From: Planctomycetota bacterium
GTDB lineage: Bacteria > Planctomycetota > J058 > JAJDCP01
Assembly (NCBI GenBank): GCA_029260765.1
Contig: JAJDCP010000187.1
Coordinates: 1 to 38,420 of the forward strand
Reading direction: 5' to 3'
DNA: 38,420 nucleotides
Each line of letters starts with the position of its first letter. Positions within the stretch are counted from its first letter, which is position 1. Below are positions 1-9,314 of this stretch, one piece after another. The translations under genes were made by a program, and so were the position numbers. Under the pieces are notes generated by a model. The model made no database searches. It had not been told where the DNA came from and was given only the letters and a program-made list of their open reading frames with translations.

Positions 1-237
1 GGGCAGCGCCAGCCTCGAGCCTCGTTCCCTCTGAGGTCTTCAGCTCGGGCGGCACGTGGAAGCGTCATGAACTGAAAGAACCGGGTCCAGGACCGCCAGA
101 TGAGCTGAGAAAGGAGCTCTCGCGGCCTGAGATCCCACGCCGTCTCGAGCCGGCCGGTGTCGAGAAGCTCTGGAAATCGTCTCCCTCCCCGTTGATACTC
201 AGGCACACCACGCGCCACGGACCCAACCGGAGAGAGC

Positions 238-816
238 ATGACCCTGAGCACCAAGGTTCTTGCCCCAGCACTCTGGCCCGACTTCGAGGCCTTCTTCCAG
301 TCTCCCCCCTGCGGGGGCTGCTGGTGTATGAACCATCGCCTGCCGATGGGTCTCAATTTCGAGGGGGAGGCTGCCCGGCTGGCGATGCGTGAGCTGGTCA
401 CGTCGAGCAGGGTCTTCGGCCTGCTCGCGTACGCCGAGGGCGACCCGATCCCCGTGGGCTGGTGCGCCCTTGACCGCCGTGAGACCCTGCCGGGTCACGA
501 CTGCATCGGCACGGACATCGCCTGCGGCCCCCAGACCTGGTCCCTGCACTGCGTCGTCGCCAGGGCCGATTGGAAGGGACGCGGTGTCGAGGATCGGCTA
601 CAGGCGGATGTCCTGAGGCTCGCCAAAGAGCTGGGCGCCACCCGGGTCGAGGCCTACCCCGAGCCCGACAGCCAGCGCGGCCGCCCCTTCACCAGCTGGA
701 ACAGCTTCAGCGGCTGCCAACAAAGCCTCGAGGCCCTGGGCTTTGTGCCCTTTGTGGTCGAGCTGGGCGCATCGGGGGAGTTCTATCGGCCGCTGGCCAT
801 CGAGATCACGCCTTGA
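238..816 (+). CDS. GNAT family N-acetyltransferase
   Basis: A 192-aa cytosolic protein. It has a CGGCWC motif at residues 25-30, as seen near the N-terminus of one GNAT subgroup (CGGCWCMxxR). The acetyl-CoA-binding motif A region follows around residues 104-125 (HCVVARADWKGRGVEDRL, the R/KxxGxG/A loop), and the end (residues 152-172) has the usual F/W...GF pattern. Known for the family: acetyl transfer from acetyl-CoA to an amine. The acceptor cannot be told from the sequence. The ATG is preceded by a purine-rich GGAGAG stretch, which supports this start. It stands alone, with no co-directional gene close by. Confidence 0.85.
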   Translation: MTLSTKVLAPALWPDFEAFFQSPPCGGCWCMNHRLPMGLNFEGEAARLAMRELVTSSRVFGLLAYAEGDPIPVGWCALDRRETLPGHDCIGTDIACGPQTWSLHCVVARADWKGRGVEDRLQADVLRLAKELGATRVEAYPEPDSQRGRPFTSWNSFSGCQQSLEALGFVPFVVELGASGEFYRPLAIEITP

Positions 817-1461
817 GTGCAGGCCCTGCCTACGTGGCGGGTCGAACCTTCAGAACAACGCTTCGGGCTGCTCCAGTCCGCGGAGGGTCGCCTGCCAGGG
901 TGATCCTTGCACAACAGCCTGCGAGTAGAGAAAAGGTCGGGACGACAGGTGGTCGAGCTGCCTCGCTTCAACAGTCCTTGCGCCGCCCCTCTCAAGGTCG
1001 CCTTGAAGCCGCAGCCTGTCGGTTGCTGGTCGCGAGCTGGGGGATCCATGGGGCGGTCGACCAGATCCGATTCCCAGGTCGGCGGCTGGCTCTACGCATT
1101 CGGACGGAAATCCGGATGGGTCATCACCCCCGACGCGGGTCTCCAGCTCGGATTTTGGGCTACGCCTCCGTCTTCTTCGCGCAGTCCGACAGCAATCGGT
1201 TTTCCTGAGGTTTTTCTTCCCCGTCGCTCTCCGCCCCTTGATCGTGGCCATGCCTCATCGGGATGGCCTCCCCTGGTCCGGTGTCTACCACAGGTATTGG
1301 GACCAGCCCCAAGATCAAAACCGCGTTTTCCGCAATCAATGCGACAGGCGTAAAGGGTAGTAGTGTTGGCGCGAGCCGTTGTCGGCGGGGCCTCCCGGAA
1401 CGCCGGGGCCTCCCGGACCTGTGAAGCGTGCATTCGCCCAGCAAGAGGAAGGAAGAAGACC
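817..1461. other. intergenic, no gene recognised
   Basis: About 645 bases between the acetyltransferase and the lipoprotein gene. Open frames exist on both strands, but none has a recognisable domain, a convincing ribosome binding site or protein-like composition. No repeat or hairpin was seen. The promoter for the downstream lipoprotein-protease pair probably lies in its right-hand part, but no clear -35/-10 pair could be picked out. Confidence 0.5.
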
Positions 1462-3198
1462 ATGAACCCATCACGACACCGAAACCATCCGGTGCCCTGG
1501 CTGTTGCTTGCTCTGATGGTCGTTACCGGCTGCGCATCGAAGCACGTCGTGCACCACCTCGAGACAACGCGCACGGACGCGGGAGTGACGCTCAACAGTC
1601 CGCCGAACCTCGCCTCGGGGACATTCTTCGCACTGCCGCGCACCGTGGTAACCGTCACAGTCCCGGTCGAAAAGACCGAGGTGGACTTCGGCAACTTCTG
1701 GCACGAATTCACCGACGAAGTCGTCGCGGGACAACTCGGCAGACTCTTCGCAGACGCCGGGCTGCCCCGGCGCAGCCGCGACACGACCACGCGCAAGAAG
1801 GTCGCTGCGCTCGAGGCCGTCGCCCGGAGGTCCCTGTTCAGGGTCCTTGAGCAGCCGATAGACTCGCTGCAGGTGGCGACGCGGAAGATCGCGAACGATA
1901 CGCACTTCGTCGGGATCCTGACCCGAAACCAGTTCGCAGACTCGACAGCGGTCAGACTGGTGGCTTCCTGGAGCACTGCGCTCGATTCGACCGACCTGAG
2001 GCCCCCCCACAAGGCTCTCTACAAGTTCATCGGTGAGCAACTCGACCACCGCGGGCTCAAGCTCTCGTATCCGGCAGCGGGGACGTATAGAGTCAAGACC
2101 GCCTCTGTCGAGACCGGTTTCGAGACCGATCCGGACCAGGTGTACTTCATCGAAATCGAGGGGCAGTGTCTGGTCGACCGCTCCCTCAAGCTCACCCTGA
2201 CCGAAGACGGCGTGATCGCCTCGAGCGAGTCCCATGCCGTCGACCAGACCCTGGACACAGCCGTGCAGGTTCTCGAGACAGCCGCGGGGATCGCAGGGCG
2301 CTTCTTCATTCCGTTCGCGCCCCCGCTGACGATTGCGTCCCCCGATACGCTCGCTTCGATCAAGCGTGCAAAGGGGTTTCTCCAAGACATCGACTCCAGC
2401 CGAGACGCGCGGAGACTCCTGATGGGCGGAATAGGGGATTTCTGGGCCGGTCAGGGGACGCCCTCCGAGCTCAAGAACCTCCTCGCCGAGCTGACGAAGG
2501 CTGAGCAGTCTTTGACCCGTCATTTCGACAACACCGTGAAGAAGCCCTGGCCCGCGCGCTTCGCCTTCCGGCCCGGGCATGCCCCCGCAGAGGTGGAGCT
2601 GTTCGGCTTGAGCGCAAACGGGGTCGTCTTTCCCGCGACCAACTACCTGGTCGGGCTCCCAAAGAAGGGCTACGTCGGAACGGGCACTGCCAGGAGCACG
2701 CTCGTCCTGCGTTGGGAAGACATGGCACCAGGTGATGCAGACCAGGGGCACGGCCGCACCATCGCGGCGATCCACACTCAGGTGGACAAAGACCAGAATG
2801 AGCTCGAGCTGACGGAATTCGGCTACCCCTACCGCATCCCATACAGCCTGACCGCGGTCGTCACCGAGCGCACGTCGAAGGCCAGCAAGGATCTCTCCGC
2901 AACGCTGCTCACCGTCGCACAGTTCGGAGAGGTCTTCCGCCTGCCATCGTCGACGGGGGACCCAGACCTCAAGCTCACTGTCGCCTACTACCACGAGACC
3001 GGAGCGCTCAAGGAGGTCTTCGTCGACGCCCATGCCGCCGACCTCGCCCCAGCGATCAAGACGCTCGGGACAGCCGCCGGCAACCTGATCGACGCCCGCC
3101 AGGAAGAGGAGCTCAACGCACTGCGCCGGAGGAAGGAGAAGCTCGAGCTCGAGAAGGCCATCCGCAGCCTCCGCGACGAGGCGGCAAGCACACCATGA
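1462..3198 (+). CDS. large lipoprotein of unknown function
   Basis: A 578-aa protein starting at the ATG that follows AGGAAGGAAGAAG, a good ribosome binding site. The frame is open further upstream, but only this start puts a signal peptide at the N-terminus: a basic segment, a hydrophobic core (WLLLALMVV) and a lipobox VTGC with Cys24, so it is probably lipid-anchored outside the inner membrane. The mature part is mixed alpha/beta without a motif I recognise. The last ~35 residues are a charged, Leu-rich helix that could form a coiled coil. Its stop codon overlaps the ATG of the downstream metalloprotease (ATGA), so the two are translationally coupled and probably work together. Function unknown. 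Confidence 0.8.
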   Translation: MNPSRHRNHPVPWLLLALMVVTGCASKHVVHHLETTRTDAGVTLNSPPNLASGTFFALPRTVVTVTVPVEKTEVDFGNFWHEFTDEVVAGQLGRLFADAGLPRRSRDTTTRKKVAALEAVARRSLFRVLEQPIDSLQVATRKIANDTHFVGILTRNQFADSTAVRLVASWSTALDSTDLRPPHKALYKFIGEQLDHRGLKLSYPAAGTYRVKTASVETGFETDPDQVYFIEIEGQCLVDRSLKLTLTEDGVIASSESHAVDQTLDTAVQVLETAAGIAGRFFIPFAPPLTIASPDTLASIKRAKGFLQDIDSSRDARRLLMGGIGDFWAGQGTPSELKNLLAELTKAEQSLTRHFDNTVKKPWPARFAFRPGHAPAEVELFGLSANGVVFPATNYLVGLPKKGYVGTGTARSTLVLRWEDMAPGDADQGHGRTIAAIHTQVDKDQNELELTEFGYPYRIPYSLTAVVTERTSKASKDLSATLLTVAQFGEVFRLPSSTGDPDLKLTVAYYHETGALKEVFVDAHAADLAPAIKTLGTAAGNLIDARQEEELNALRRRKEKLELEKAIRSLRDEAASTP

Positions 3199-4610
3199 CC
3201 ATCCACTACATACCCAACGATCCGGCCGTCGGACCGTTGAGGCGGGTCAAGGCTTACCCGAAGCGGCGACGGGACGCGCTGCTCAAGGGGCCGGGAGGTT
3301 ACAGCGAGAGACTTTATGCCCCCGGCTCCAAGGGGTTCACCGTCTGGCAATGCCGCGAGGCAGCCTTGCGAGGCCTTGCGTGCTGGGAGGAGATGTTCGG
3401 GAGCTTGCGCCGCTGGGCGCGAAACAAGACTCTGCGTATGCGACCCTTCCAACGCTTCCAGCAGCTGGGGGCCTACGACCGCGCGTATCTCAGCTTCTCG
3501 ATGCTCGGTGACGGACCAACCTTTGCCGCTGCGAGCGCGGATGCCGTGACCCACGAGTTGGGCCACGCCCTGCTCGACACTGTGCGCCCGGATCTTTGGA
3601 GGGAGGTAGCACTCGAGAGCCAGGCTCTCCACGAGGCCTTCGCCGACGCCTTCGCCTGCACGGCTTCACTGGCTGACCGCGACGTGCGGCGGGCGGTGCT
3701 CTCGAAGTCGCCTGACATCGGTAGCCCGAACCTCGTCGAGGCGATGGGAGAGAGCCTCGCCGAGGCCATCCGACAAGCCCGGCAGCGAGGAGAAGCGTAC
3801 GCGGAGAACGTGTCTGGCCCCCGTCGGCTACTCAACACCCACCGCGCGACTTCTCTGCCCCATGAGGAGCTTCCCGCGGACGGCCCGCCGAACGTGCTCG
3901 TCGCGACGCCCCATAGCTACAGCCAGGTGCTCTCTGGCGCTTTCTACGACCTCCTGCGGTTCGCGCTGGCCCACCACCCCGCGCCGACCGAAGGACAGCT
4001 TTGGGACGCAACAAAAGGGGCTTTCGGGCTGCTCGTCGAAGGCCTACAGTCAGATCTCCGCCCCCGTACGTTCGCCGAACTCGGCAGGGCGATGCTTGCG
4101 GTCGGTCAGCGACGCAGTGGCTGGGCCACGTGGGTCGTGCTGGCCTTCGCGCGCCACGGCATCACCCTGGACCCCGGCTCCGTTCCCATGCCAGCGTCCA
4201 TCACCGGCGGGCCGTCCTTCGGCCGTGGAGCGCGGCGCCGTTTGCTGCACGCCTGGGGTTTTGTCGGCGACACGCCAAGCCGAAGCTCGCGCGTCGAGAT
4301 CGGCGGCCATCCCGGGGTGCATATCGCGCTGCGACGCCATGTCCCGGTTCGCGGCGGGCCGAACGGGAAGAAGCTCTGGGTGCCGGTCCGGGACGCCTTG
4401 CTTGTCTCACTGAAGGGCCGGCCCACGGTCATTGGCGAGACGCCGAACCCGTCACGGATCGAGAGTGCCGTGCAGGCCGATGTCCGACGCCTGCTGCGCT
4501 CGGGGGCGGTGGCTCGCGGCCGAACGAGCCCGCGGCGACCCTGCTCGTTCTACCTTCGCACCCGGAGAGCGCGTCGCTACCTCCGGCGCGTGCGGTTCCT
4601 CTGCACATAG
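3195..4610 (+). CDS. thermolysin-like (gluzincin) zinc metalloprotease
   Basis: A 471-aa protein. HELGH at residues 120-124 supplies two zinc ligands and the catalytic Glu. HEAFAD at 146-151 matches the downstream glutamate-zincin motif, with Glu147 as probable third ligand. TPHSYSQVLSGAFYDL around 238-253 resembles the thermolysin segment with the transition-state-stabilising His (here His240) and the SG..N.A pattern. This supports an M4-like gluzincin fold, although the N-terminal ~100 residues lack the usual propeptide and no signal peptide is visible. The ATG overlaps the stop of the preceding lipoprotein gene, implying translational coupling. The C-terminal ~120 residues are basic and unassigned. 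Substrate unknown; it may act on or with the lipoprotein. Confidence 0.75.
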   Translation: MTIHYIPNDPAVGPLRRVKAYPKRRRDALLKGPGGYSERLYAPGSKGFTVWQCREAALRGLACWEEMFGSLRRWARNKTLRMRPFQRFQQLGAYDRAYLSFSMLGDGPTFAAASADAVTHELGHALLDTVRPDLWREVALESQALHEAFADAFACTASLADRDVRRAVLSKSPDIGSPNLVEAMGESLAEAIRQARQRGEAYAENVSGPRRLLNTHRATSLPHEELPADGPPNVLVATPHSYSQVLSGAFYDLLRFALAHHPAPTEGQLWDATKGAFGLLVEGLQSDLRPRTFAELGRAMLAVGQRRSGWATWVVLAFARHGITLDPGSVPMPASITGGPSFGRGARRRLLHAWGFVGDTPSRSSRVEIGGHPGVHIALRRHVPVRGGPNGKKLWVPVRDALLVSLKGRPTVIGETPNPSRIESAVQADVRRLLRSGAVARGRTSPRRPCSFYLRTRRARRYLRRVRFLCT

Positions 4611-5127
4611 GCCTGGGCGCTCGAGGAAGCCCGCGGGACAACGCAAACTGGGAGTTCGAGGCGCAAGCGTTGAGCGGTCTGTCCAGCCTTCGATGTCACA
4701 CAGATCGAGCGCTTCTTGCAGGACCACAATGCGCAAGAATCACCGGACTGACATTGGCGCGCTGCACGAGCAACTTCGTCTCTCAGGGACGACTGGCCGG
4801 GACCTGATGAGCAGCAGTCTTCCACCGTAGTGCGCAGACTTCGCAAATGCTCGACGCCCCGCGTAGTCTGGAGCAAAGTACGGAACCTTGACACGAATTC
4901 TCGAAGTTGGCGAAGACGAGGCCGCCGTTGCCCTGCTGCCAGGCTGACTTGAGATTCGCCGTCGTCGAGATCAGCGCGAACAGGGCCGAGCCGACGCCGA
5001 GCAGGGTCGCGGGCGTGTTGCCGGATGGCTCGAGTCGGAAGCCGTGCTTAGCGCGACATCCAGGCGGCGCGTCAAGCCCTCGCCAGCGCGGCCGGCGGGA
5101 CGGAGACCGCCGGGGATCAGCGGCGCC
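4611..5127. other. intergenic between convergent genes
   Basis: About 515 bases between the metalloprotease (plus) and the beta-helix lipoprotein (minus). The left half shows nothing recognisable. The right part carries the possible coding remnant listed at 4890-5075. No clear rho-independent terminator (GC hairpin followed by a T run) was seen. Confidence 0.45.
4890..5075 (-). pseudogene. possible degraded membrane-protein fragment
   Basis: On the minus strand one frame reads as a protein-like stretch: a polar segment, a hydrophobic helix (TLLGVGSALFALISTTANL), then SAWQQGNGGLVFANF. It has no credible start codon or ribosome binding site and runs into unprotein-like sequence downstream. I read it as a possible remnant of a membrane protein. 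It may also be chance. Confidence 0.2.
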
Positions 5128-6324
5128 CTACGGAGCCACCTGGACCCCGTTGTAGAAGAGCGCAGAGGGAGCCACCCAGTTGTCAGACCCGTCAACCTGC
5201 TGCAGCAGGGTGGCGGACCCGTCCTGGTCGCTGACCCGGACCTCGAGATACGGCGCGTTCGCCCCGTCGGCGAAGACAGACACGTCGTTGCTGTCAAGCG
5301 AGACGCGGTCGAGCGAGACCACGAGCCGGCTGTCTGCCGCGTCTCCGCCGGCGGGGAAGTTGGAGTAGCCGAAGTTGTCGGGGAGGAAGCGCATCCCGTG
5401 TTGGTTGTCGCGTGCCTCGCAGGCGACCAGAGTCGCGTTCAGGTCGCCCTCGTTCTCACTGCGGGTGACACCGGGGCCTGGCAGGTTGGCGATCACCTGG
5501 AAGCCGCGACCTGCCCCCTCTGCCAGGCAGCCGACCGCGTAGACCTCGCAAGTCTCATCGCCATCCCAGAGGATCGGTACCGAAGGCATGGTCTGGTCGC
5601 CGTGCGCGACGAGCTGGTAGGCGTTTCCCATGGCTCTGGAGGAACAGCTCAGCAAGGTGTACTCGCCGCCTTCTGTCACAGGCCCCCCTTCAACGGTCGT
5701 CCCGACGGCCGGGCCCGTAGTCAGCGTCCTGTCCAGCGTGAGGGTCGCCCCGCGGGCGTGGAGCGCGAGGAAGCCCTCGCCGGCCCACACCCTTCGGATC
5801 ACCACGCCGCGTCCCCGATCGATGGTCAGCGCAACCGTCGGCTCTGGCGGTGGGCCGAAGTCCGCCTCGACGACGACATCCTCGATCGTCACGTTGTCGG
5901 CCATCACCCAGACGACGTAGTTGCCGGGGAAGCCAGAGGTCGTAGCAAACTGGATCTTGGTCTCGTCGCTGGCGACGGAGTCCAGGCGTCCCGCCTGATC
6001 GAGGTTCCACATGGTAGAGCCCCGGATCAGCAGGTTGTCATGCACGCCCTCCTCGAGGGCGACCTGCTCGACATAGGTGCCGGCAGCTACGTGCACGACG
6101 GCCGGGGGGGCGTTGCCCGAGGCCCGGGAGGCTGCGATGTCGTCCAGCGCTTCGTTGATGGTCTGGTACGGGTCTGCCACCGTCCCGTCGCCACCAGCAC
6201 CAGCCCCGGCGCTGACATAGACGTCGTAGCTGTAGCCGTTGGAGCCGGAGCCGCCACTGCAGCCCGCGAGGCTGAGCAGAGCGGCCGAGAAAACTATGAG
6301 CGCGATCTTTGTTCGTGACTGCAT
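5128..6324 (-). CDS. parallel beta-helix lipoprotein (pectate-lyase-like fold)
   Basis: A 398-aa protein. The start is the ATG at 6324 because it is preceded by AAAAGGGGTCC and gives a clean lipoprotein signal: KIALIVFSAALLSLAGC with Cys22. After a Ser/Gly linker comes the DUF1565-like entry pattern: DVYVSAGAGAGGDGT, then DPYQTINEALDDI, then VVHVAAGTYVEQV. This is typical of proteins whose remaining ~300 residues form a right-handed parallel beta-helix. Short hydrophobic strand repeats (NLLIRGS, VTIEDVVVEA, VVIRRVW, LTLDRTL) fit that fold. Known for the fold: polysaccharide lyases or surface-exposed structural proteins. No catalytic residues could be assigned, so the role is unknown. Transcribed alone. 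Confidence 0.75.
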   Translation of the reverse strand: MQSRTKIALIVFSAALLSLAGCSGGSGSNGYSYDVYVSAGAGAGGDGTVADPYQTINEALDDIAASRASGNAPPAVVHVAAGTYVEQVALEEGVHDNLLIRGSTMWNLDQAGRLDSVASDETKIQFATTSGFPGNYVVWVMADNVTIEDVVVEADFGPPPEPTVALTIDRGRGVVIRRVWAGEGFLALHARGATLTLDRTLTTGPAVGTTVEGGPVTEGGEYTLLSCSSRAMGNAYQLVAHGDQTMPSVPILWDGDETCEVYAVGCLAEGAGRGFQVIANLPGPGVTRSENEGDLNATLVACEARDNQHGMRFLPDNFGYSNFPAGGDAADSRLVVSLDRVSLDSNDVSVFADGANAPYLEVRVSDQDGSATLLQQVDGSDNWVAPSALFYNGVQVAP

Positions 6325-6622
6325 CGGACCCCTTTTGTTACGCCGACGTGGATGAGGAGGATGGGTCCTCTCGCCGAATGAGCGGCTCACGCAGGCACTT
6401 AGAAACGTATGGGGTCTACTGTACATGAAAGGGACATCAATGCTTGACGTTCCTGTCTGAGGGAAGTCGTGAGCTTGGAGGCTTGGTACTGACGACCATC
6501 GGTCTGAGACCGGCCGCAGGGCCGGATCCGACCGCGCCCCCGAGAGTGGCTGGCGGGGCGACGACGGCCTTCAGTGGGGCCAGGCCAGAGTCGCAGGCTC
6601 AGCCATCAACCCGGGCCCGCGT

Positions 6623-7804
6623 TCAGGCATCATCCAGTGATTCCACCTCGGGGCGCCTGAGGGAACGCGTCGCCTTGGGAATCAGCTCTTTCATCGATGC
6701 AAACTTGCCAAAGCAAGTCAGCCGATCGTCCGCCTCCAATGTCCTTGTGGCGATGGGGTTCGGGATCGTCTTGCCAGCCCGTTGCAGGGTGAGAACATTG
6801 ATGTCTTTTTCGCGCAGACCGGAGGCAACCAGGGTCTTGCCGACGAACTCGGAGCCCTCGGGGATGGTGATTTCCGACACGCCATACCCTCTACTTACGG
6901 TGAGCCTCTGGCGGACGTCAATTTCCGGGAAGTCGACCTGGGCGGCAATGTAATCGACGAAGGCACCAGCCACATCCAGTTGGGTGCAGTTCTCGATCCC
7001 CTCGAGTCCGGGGGAGGAGTTCAGCTCCATGATCTGCGGGCCTCTCGCGCTCTCCAGCATGTCCACTCCGGCAATGCCCAGGCCCATGATCTGGGTCGCT
7101 CGGATCGCGGTTTCCCGGTACGCCTCGTCGAGCTCAACCTGCTCAGTGAGGCCGCCGCGATGCACGTTGCTGCGGAATTCCTGCCCCTGCGCGACCCGAC
7201 GCATCGCCGCCACGACACGGTCTCCCACGACGATGGCGCGCACGTCTCTTCCCTTGCTCTCAGCAACGAACTTCTGGATGAGGACATTCTGTTTCTGGCT
7301 CTGCAGCAACTCGATCATCGAGTTCGCGACTTCCAACGTATGCGCGAGAAGCACACCGATCCCCTGCGTCCCCTCCAGCAGCTTGATCACCACAGGAGCC
7401 CCGCCGACCCGTTCAATCGCGGGCAGCACATCCTTCTTGTCCCTGACAAAGGTGGTCGCCGGAATCCCGATCTTGTGACGGCTCAAGATCTGAAAACTCC
7501 TGAGCTTGTCGCGGGAATTCAAGATCCCGTCGGCAGAGTTGGCACAAAACACGTTCATCTGCTGGAATTGCCGGACGACTGCCGTGCCGAAGTAGGTTAC
7601 AGAGGCTCCGATGCGTGGAAGGACGGCATCGTAGCCGGCAAGCTTCTTCTGGCGGTAGTAGAGCTTCGGGTTGGCTCGCTCGAGGTCTATGGCGAATTTC
7701 AGAGTATTGAGCACCTTGGCTTCGTACCCACGTTTCTCGCAAGCCTCGATCAGTCTTCGTGTGCTGTAGGTGTCTGGCTCTCGGGACAGAATCGCTAGTC
7801 TCAT
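6623..7804 (-). CDS. rimK: RimK-type alpha-L-glutamate ligase with C-terminal RCK_C domain
   Basis: A 393-aa protein. Residues 1-295 match RimK, an ATP-grasp ligase that adds glutamate to the C-terminus of ribosomal protein S6. Visible are the N-terminal MRLAILSREP, SRDKLRSFQIL at 97-107, the ATP-binding Lys141 and flexible loop (VVIKLLEGTQGIGV), GRDVRAIVVGD at 185-195, EFRSNVHRGG at 209-218, and the metal-binding end MELNSSPGLEGIE with Glu260 and Asn262. Residues ~303-372 are an added RCK_C/TrkA_C-like domain (VSEITIPEGSEFVGKTL...DRLTCFG), normally a ligand-sensing domain of K+ channels and transporters. That fusion suggests control of the ligase by a small ligand; this is inference. Strong match for the ligase, good for the appended domain. 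Confidence 0.9.
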   Translation of the reverse strand: MRLAILSREPDTYSTRRLIEACEKRGYEAKVLNTLKFAIDLERANPKLYYRQKKLAGYDAVLPRIGASVTYFGTAVVRQFQQMNVFCANSADGILNSRDKLRSFQILSRHKIGIPATTFVRDKKDVLPAIERVGGAPVVIKLLEGTQGIGVLLAHTLEVANSMIELLQSQKQNVLIQKFVAESKGRDVRAIVVGDRVVAAMRRVAQGQEFRSNVHRGGLTEQVELDEAYRETAIRATQIMGLGIAGVDMLESARGPQIMELNSSPGLEGIENCTQLDVAGAFVDYIAAQVDFPEIDVRQRLTVSRGYGVSEITIPEGSEFVGKTLVASGLREKDINVLTLQRAGKTIPNPIATRTLEADDRLTCFGKFASMKELIPKATRSLRRPEVESLDDA

Positions 7805-8297
7805 GGCATCTCGTTTCGTGTAGGGATCGTAGGTTGTTCGTTGTGCGGACCATTAGAGATCCATCGTCACGGCTCACGGGCGCGCCTCTGCGCTGACGGG
7901 CTGTTGTCTGACACCCTTGGGAGCACTTGCCGCTGTCGCCTGGGTTTCTTGCTCCTCTTGTCGTAGTGCACGCCCCTTGATACCCGCTCGCAATGCCCGG
8001 CCGCCCCGGCCTCAACCAGAGCGCTCAGCCCTCATCTGGACAGCTGCAAGCGCTGTGATCGGGCGGAACAAACACGGCAACTCCGCCACAGCCAGGTGCC
8101 CCTCCATGCCGTTGCCCGCGAGGTCAATCCTGGCGGGTAATCGGACTCCGCTCTGGCGCCGGGCCCCTGCAGTAGACCATCTTCGAGCGCGAAAGGTAGA
8201 CAAAGCATCCACAATGTCTTTGATAGGGCAGATACGACGTCTTGCCTCCGCCGCAGGCGGCGCGGAGGCATGGCCCGGCGGTTGGACCCCGTGGCCC
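7805..8297. other. intergenic, no gene recognised
   Basis: Roughly 490 bases upstream of the RimK-type ligase gene. The 70 bases next to its ATG must hold its promoter, but no consensus boxes stand out. The rest shows only unprotein-like frames and no repeat. Confidence 0.4.
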
Positions 8298-8775
8298 AGG
8301 GGCCTCTCTGTCGGCCGCCAGCAACGGGTAGCCCAGCACCAGCATCCAGACAAGACGGCTCGCCGCAAAGCTGACAGCGCCGCAGAGAGCGGGCAGCGCG
8401 TAGAGTCCGCCAGGGGCCCCTGAGACCAGCAGCAAGGCACCGACCAGCACCGCCACCAGGCGTCCCTGGGCTGTGCGCCAACCGCAGCGTCCTCGCGCCC
8501 GCAGCAGGGCGACGAAGGGGAGGAACGTCAGGGCATCGTCGTACCGCCAATGGGAGGGCTGGGGAAGCAGGACCCCCTGGTGGCGGATGGCGTCGGGATC
8601 GAAGACCAGACCCGCGAGACGCTCTGCGTGACGTCACATCTTGCTCCGCGGTGCTTGTTCAGGTGGCCCCGCAGCTCAGCTCGACGTATCGCCGAAGCGG
8701 TGCACCTTCCCACCTCAGATGAGGGCCGCGAGCCGCTCGAGGCTGATCAGGGAGAAGACCACGTGATGGCGTAGG
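8298..8775 (-). pseudogene. decayed gene for a multi-pass membrane protein
   Basis: One minus-strand frame from about 8630 down to 8300 reads as a plausible protein: AERLAGLVFDPDAIRHQG, then PSHWRYDDALTFLPFVALL, then hydrophobic helices (LVAVLVGALLLVSG, SRLVWMLVLGYPLLAA). It has no start codon or ribosome binding site and is entered through a TGA. Upstream (about 8717-8770) a second piece, HHVVFSLISLERLAALI, ends in its own stop and partly repeats the ERLAxL motif, as if a short segment had been duplicated before decay. The protein family is not certain; the WRYDD-plus-helix pattern resembles membrane glycosyltransferase tails, but this is a guess. Translation downstream of about 8300 looks out of frame. 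Confidence 0.4.
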
Positions 8776-8897
8776 CGATGACTTCCATCGGGCTCGGTCG
8801 GTTGGTGGTGGCAAGCGAAGATCGCAGCGGAGATTCAGGAAGCCCTGGACGATCGGTACAATCGAAGAATCCACGCGGTTGTACGAAGGAGAACACG

Positions 8898-9308
8898 ATG
8901 TCAGTCAGCAGCAGCAACGGCAACAACTCCGCGGCCAAGGGCCAGTGGGAGGAGCGCAAGAGAAAGGGTCGCGATCGCAAGAAGTCCCGTTTCCACAGCC
9001 GTTCCGAGGGAGTCGCGAGCCAGCTGCAGAAGAACCTCGAACGCCGGACCAAAGAAACCCAAAGCGACAGCAAGACGAACGCCGAGCGCAAAGCAAAGCA
9101 AGGGCAACAGCCCGAGACCGACGGAGACATCTACGTCCAGATGCAGTCCCTGAGCAAGGGGGAACAGGGCGCGCTCAAGCAAGATCTCCAGCGCGTCGAC
9201 AACATGATCCGGAAGCTCATCAGCAACCTGACCGGCAAGGACGGCGTCAACCGCCAGGCTGTCAGCAAGGCCCTGGACGCCATCAGCGACATGGCCGGGT
9301 CCCTGTAG
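8898..9308 (+). CDS. small, highly charged protein of unknown function
   Basis: A 136-aa protein starting at the ATG after GAAGGAGAACACG, a near-perfect ribosome binding site. An N-terminal Ser/Asn-rich stretch is followed by a Lys/Arg-rich block (EERKRKGRDRKKSRFHSR, residues 18-35), a charged Gln-rich middle that may be helical (40-72), and a C-terminal half with amphipathic helices (KGEQGALKQDLQRVDNMIRK, then NRQAVSKALDAISDMAGSL). There is no signal peptide or transmembrane segment. Its stop is six bases before the GTG of the 2OG-Fe(II) oxygenase, so they form an operon and it may be a partner or substrate of that enzyme. It is not a recognised family. Confidence 0.75.
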   Translation: MSVSSSNGNNSAAKGQWEERKRKGRDRKKSRFHSRSEGVASQLQKNLERRTKETQSDSKTNAERKAKQGQQPETDGDIYVQMQSLSKGEQGALKQDLQRVDNMIRKLISNLTGKDGVNRQAVSKALDAISDMAGSL

Positions 9309-9314
9309 CGTCCC

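Noticed and set aside
1471..3033. Long minus-strand open frame opposite the lipoprotein gene
   Set aside because: Rich in Arg, Gly, Glu and Val without motifs; the plus strand has a signal peptide, a ribosome binding site and coupling. It is a GC-driven shadow.
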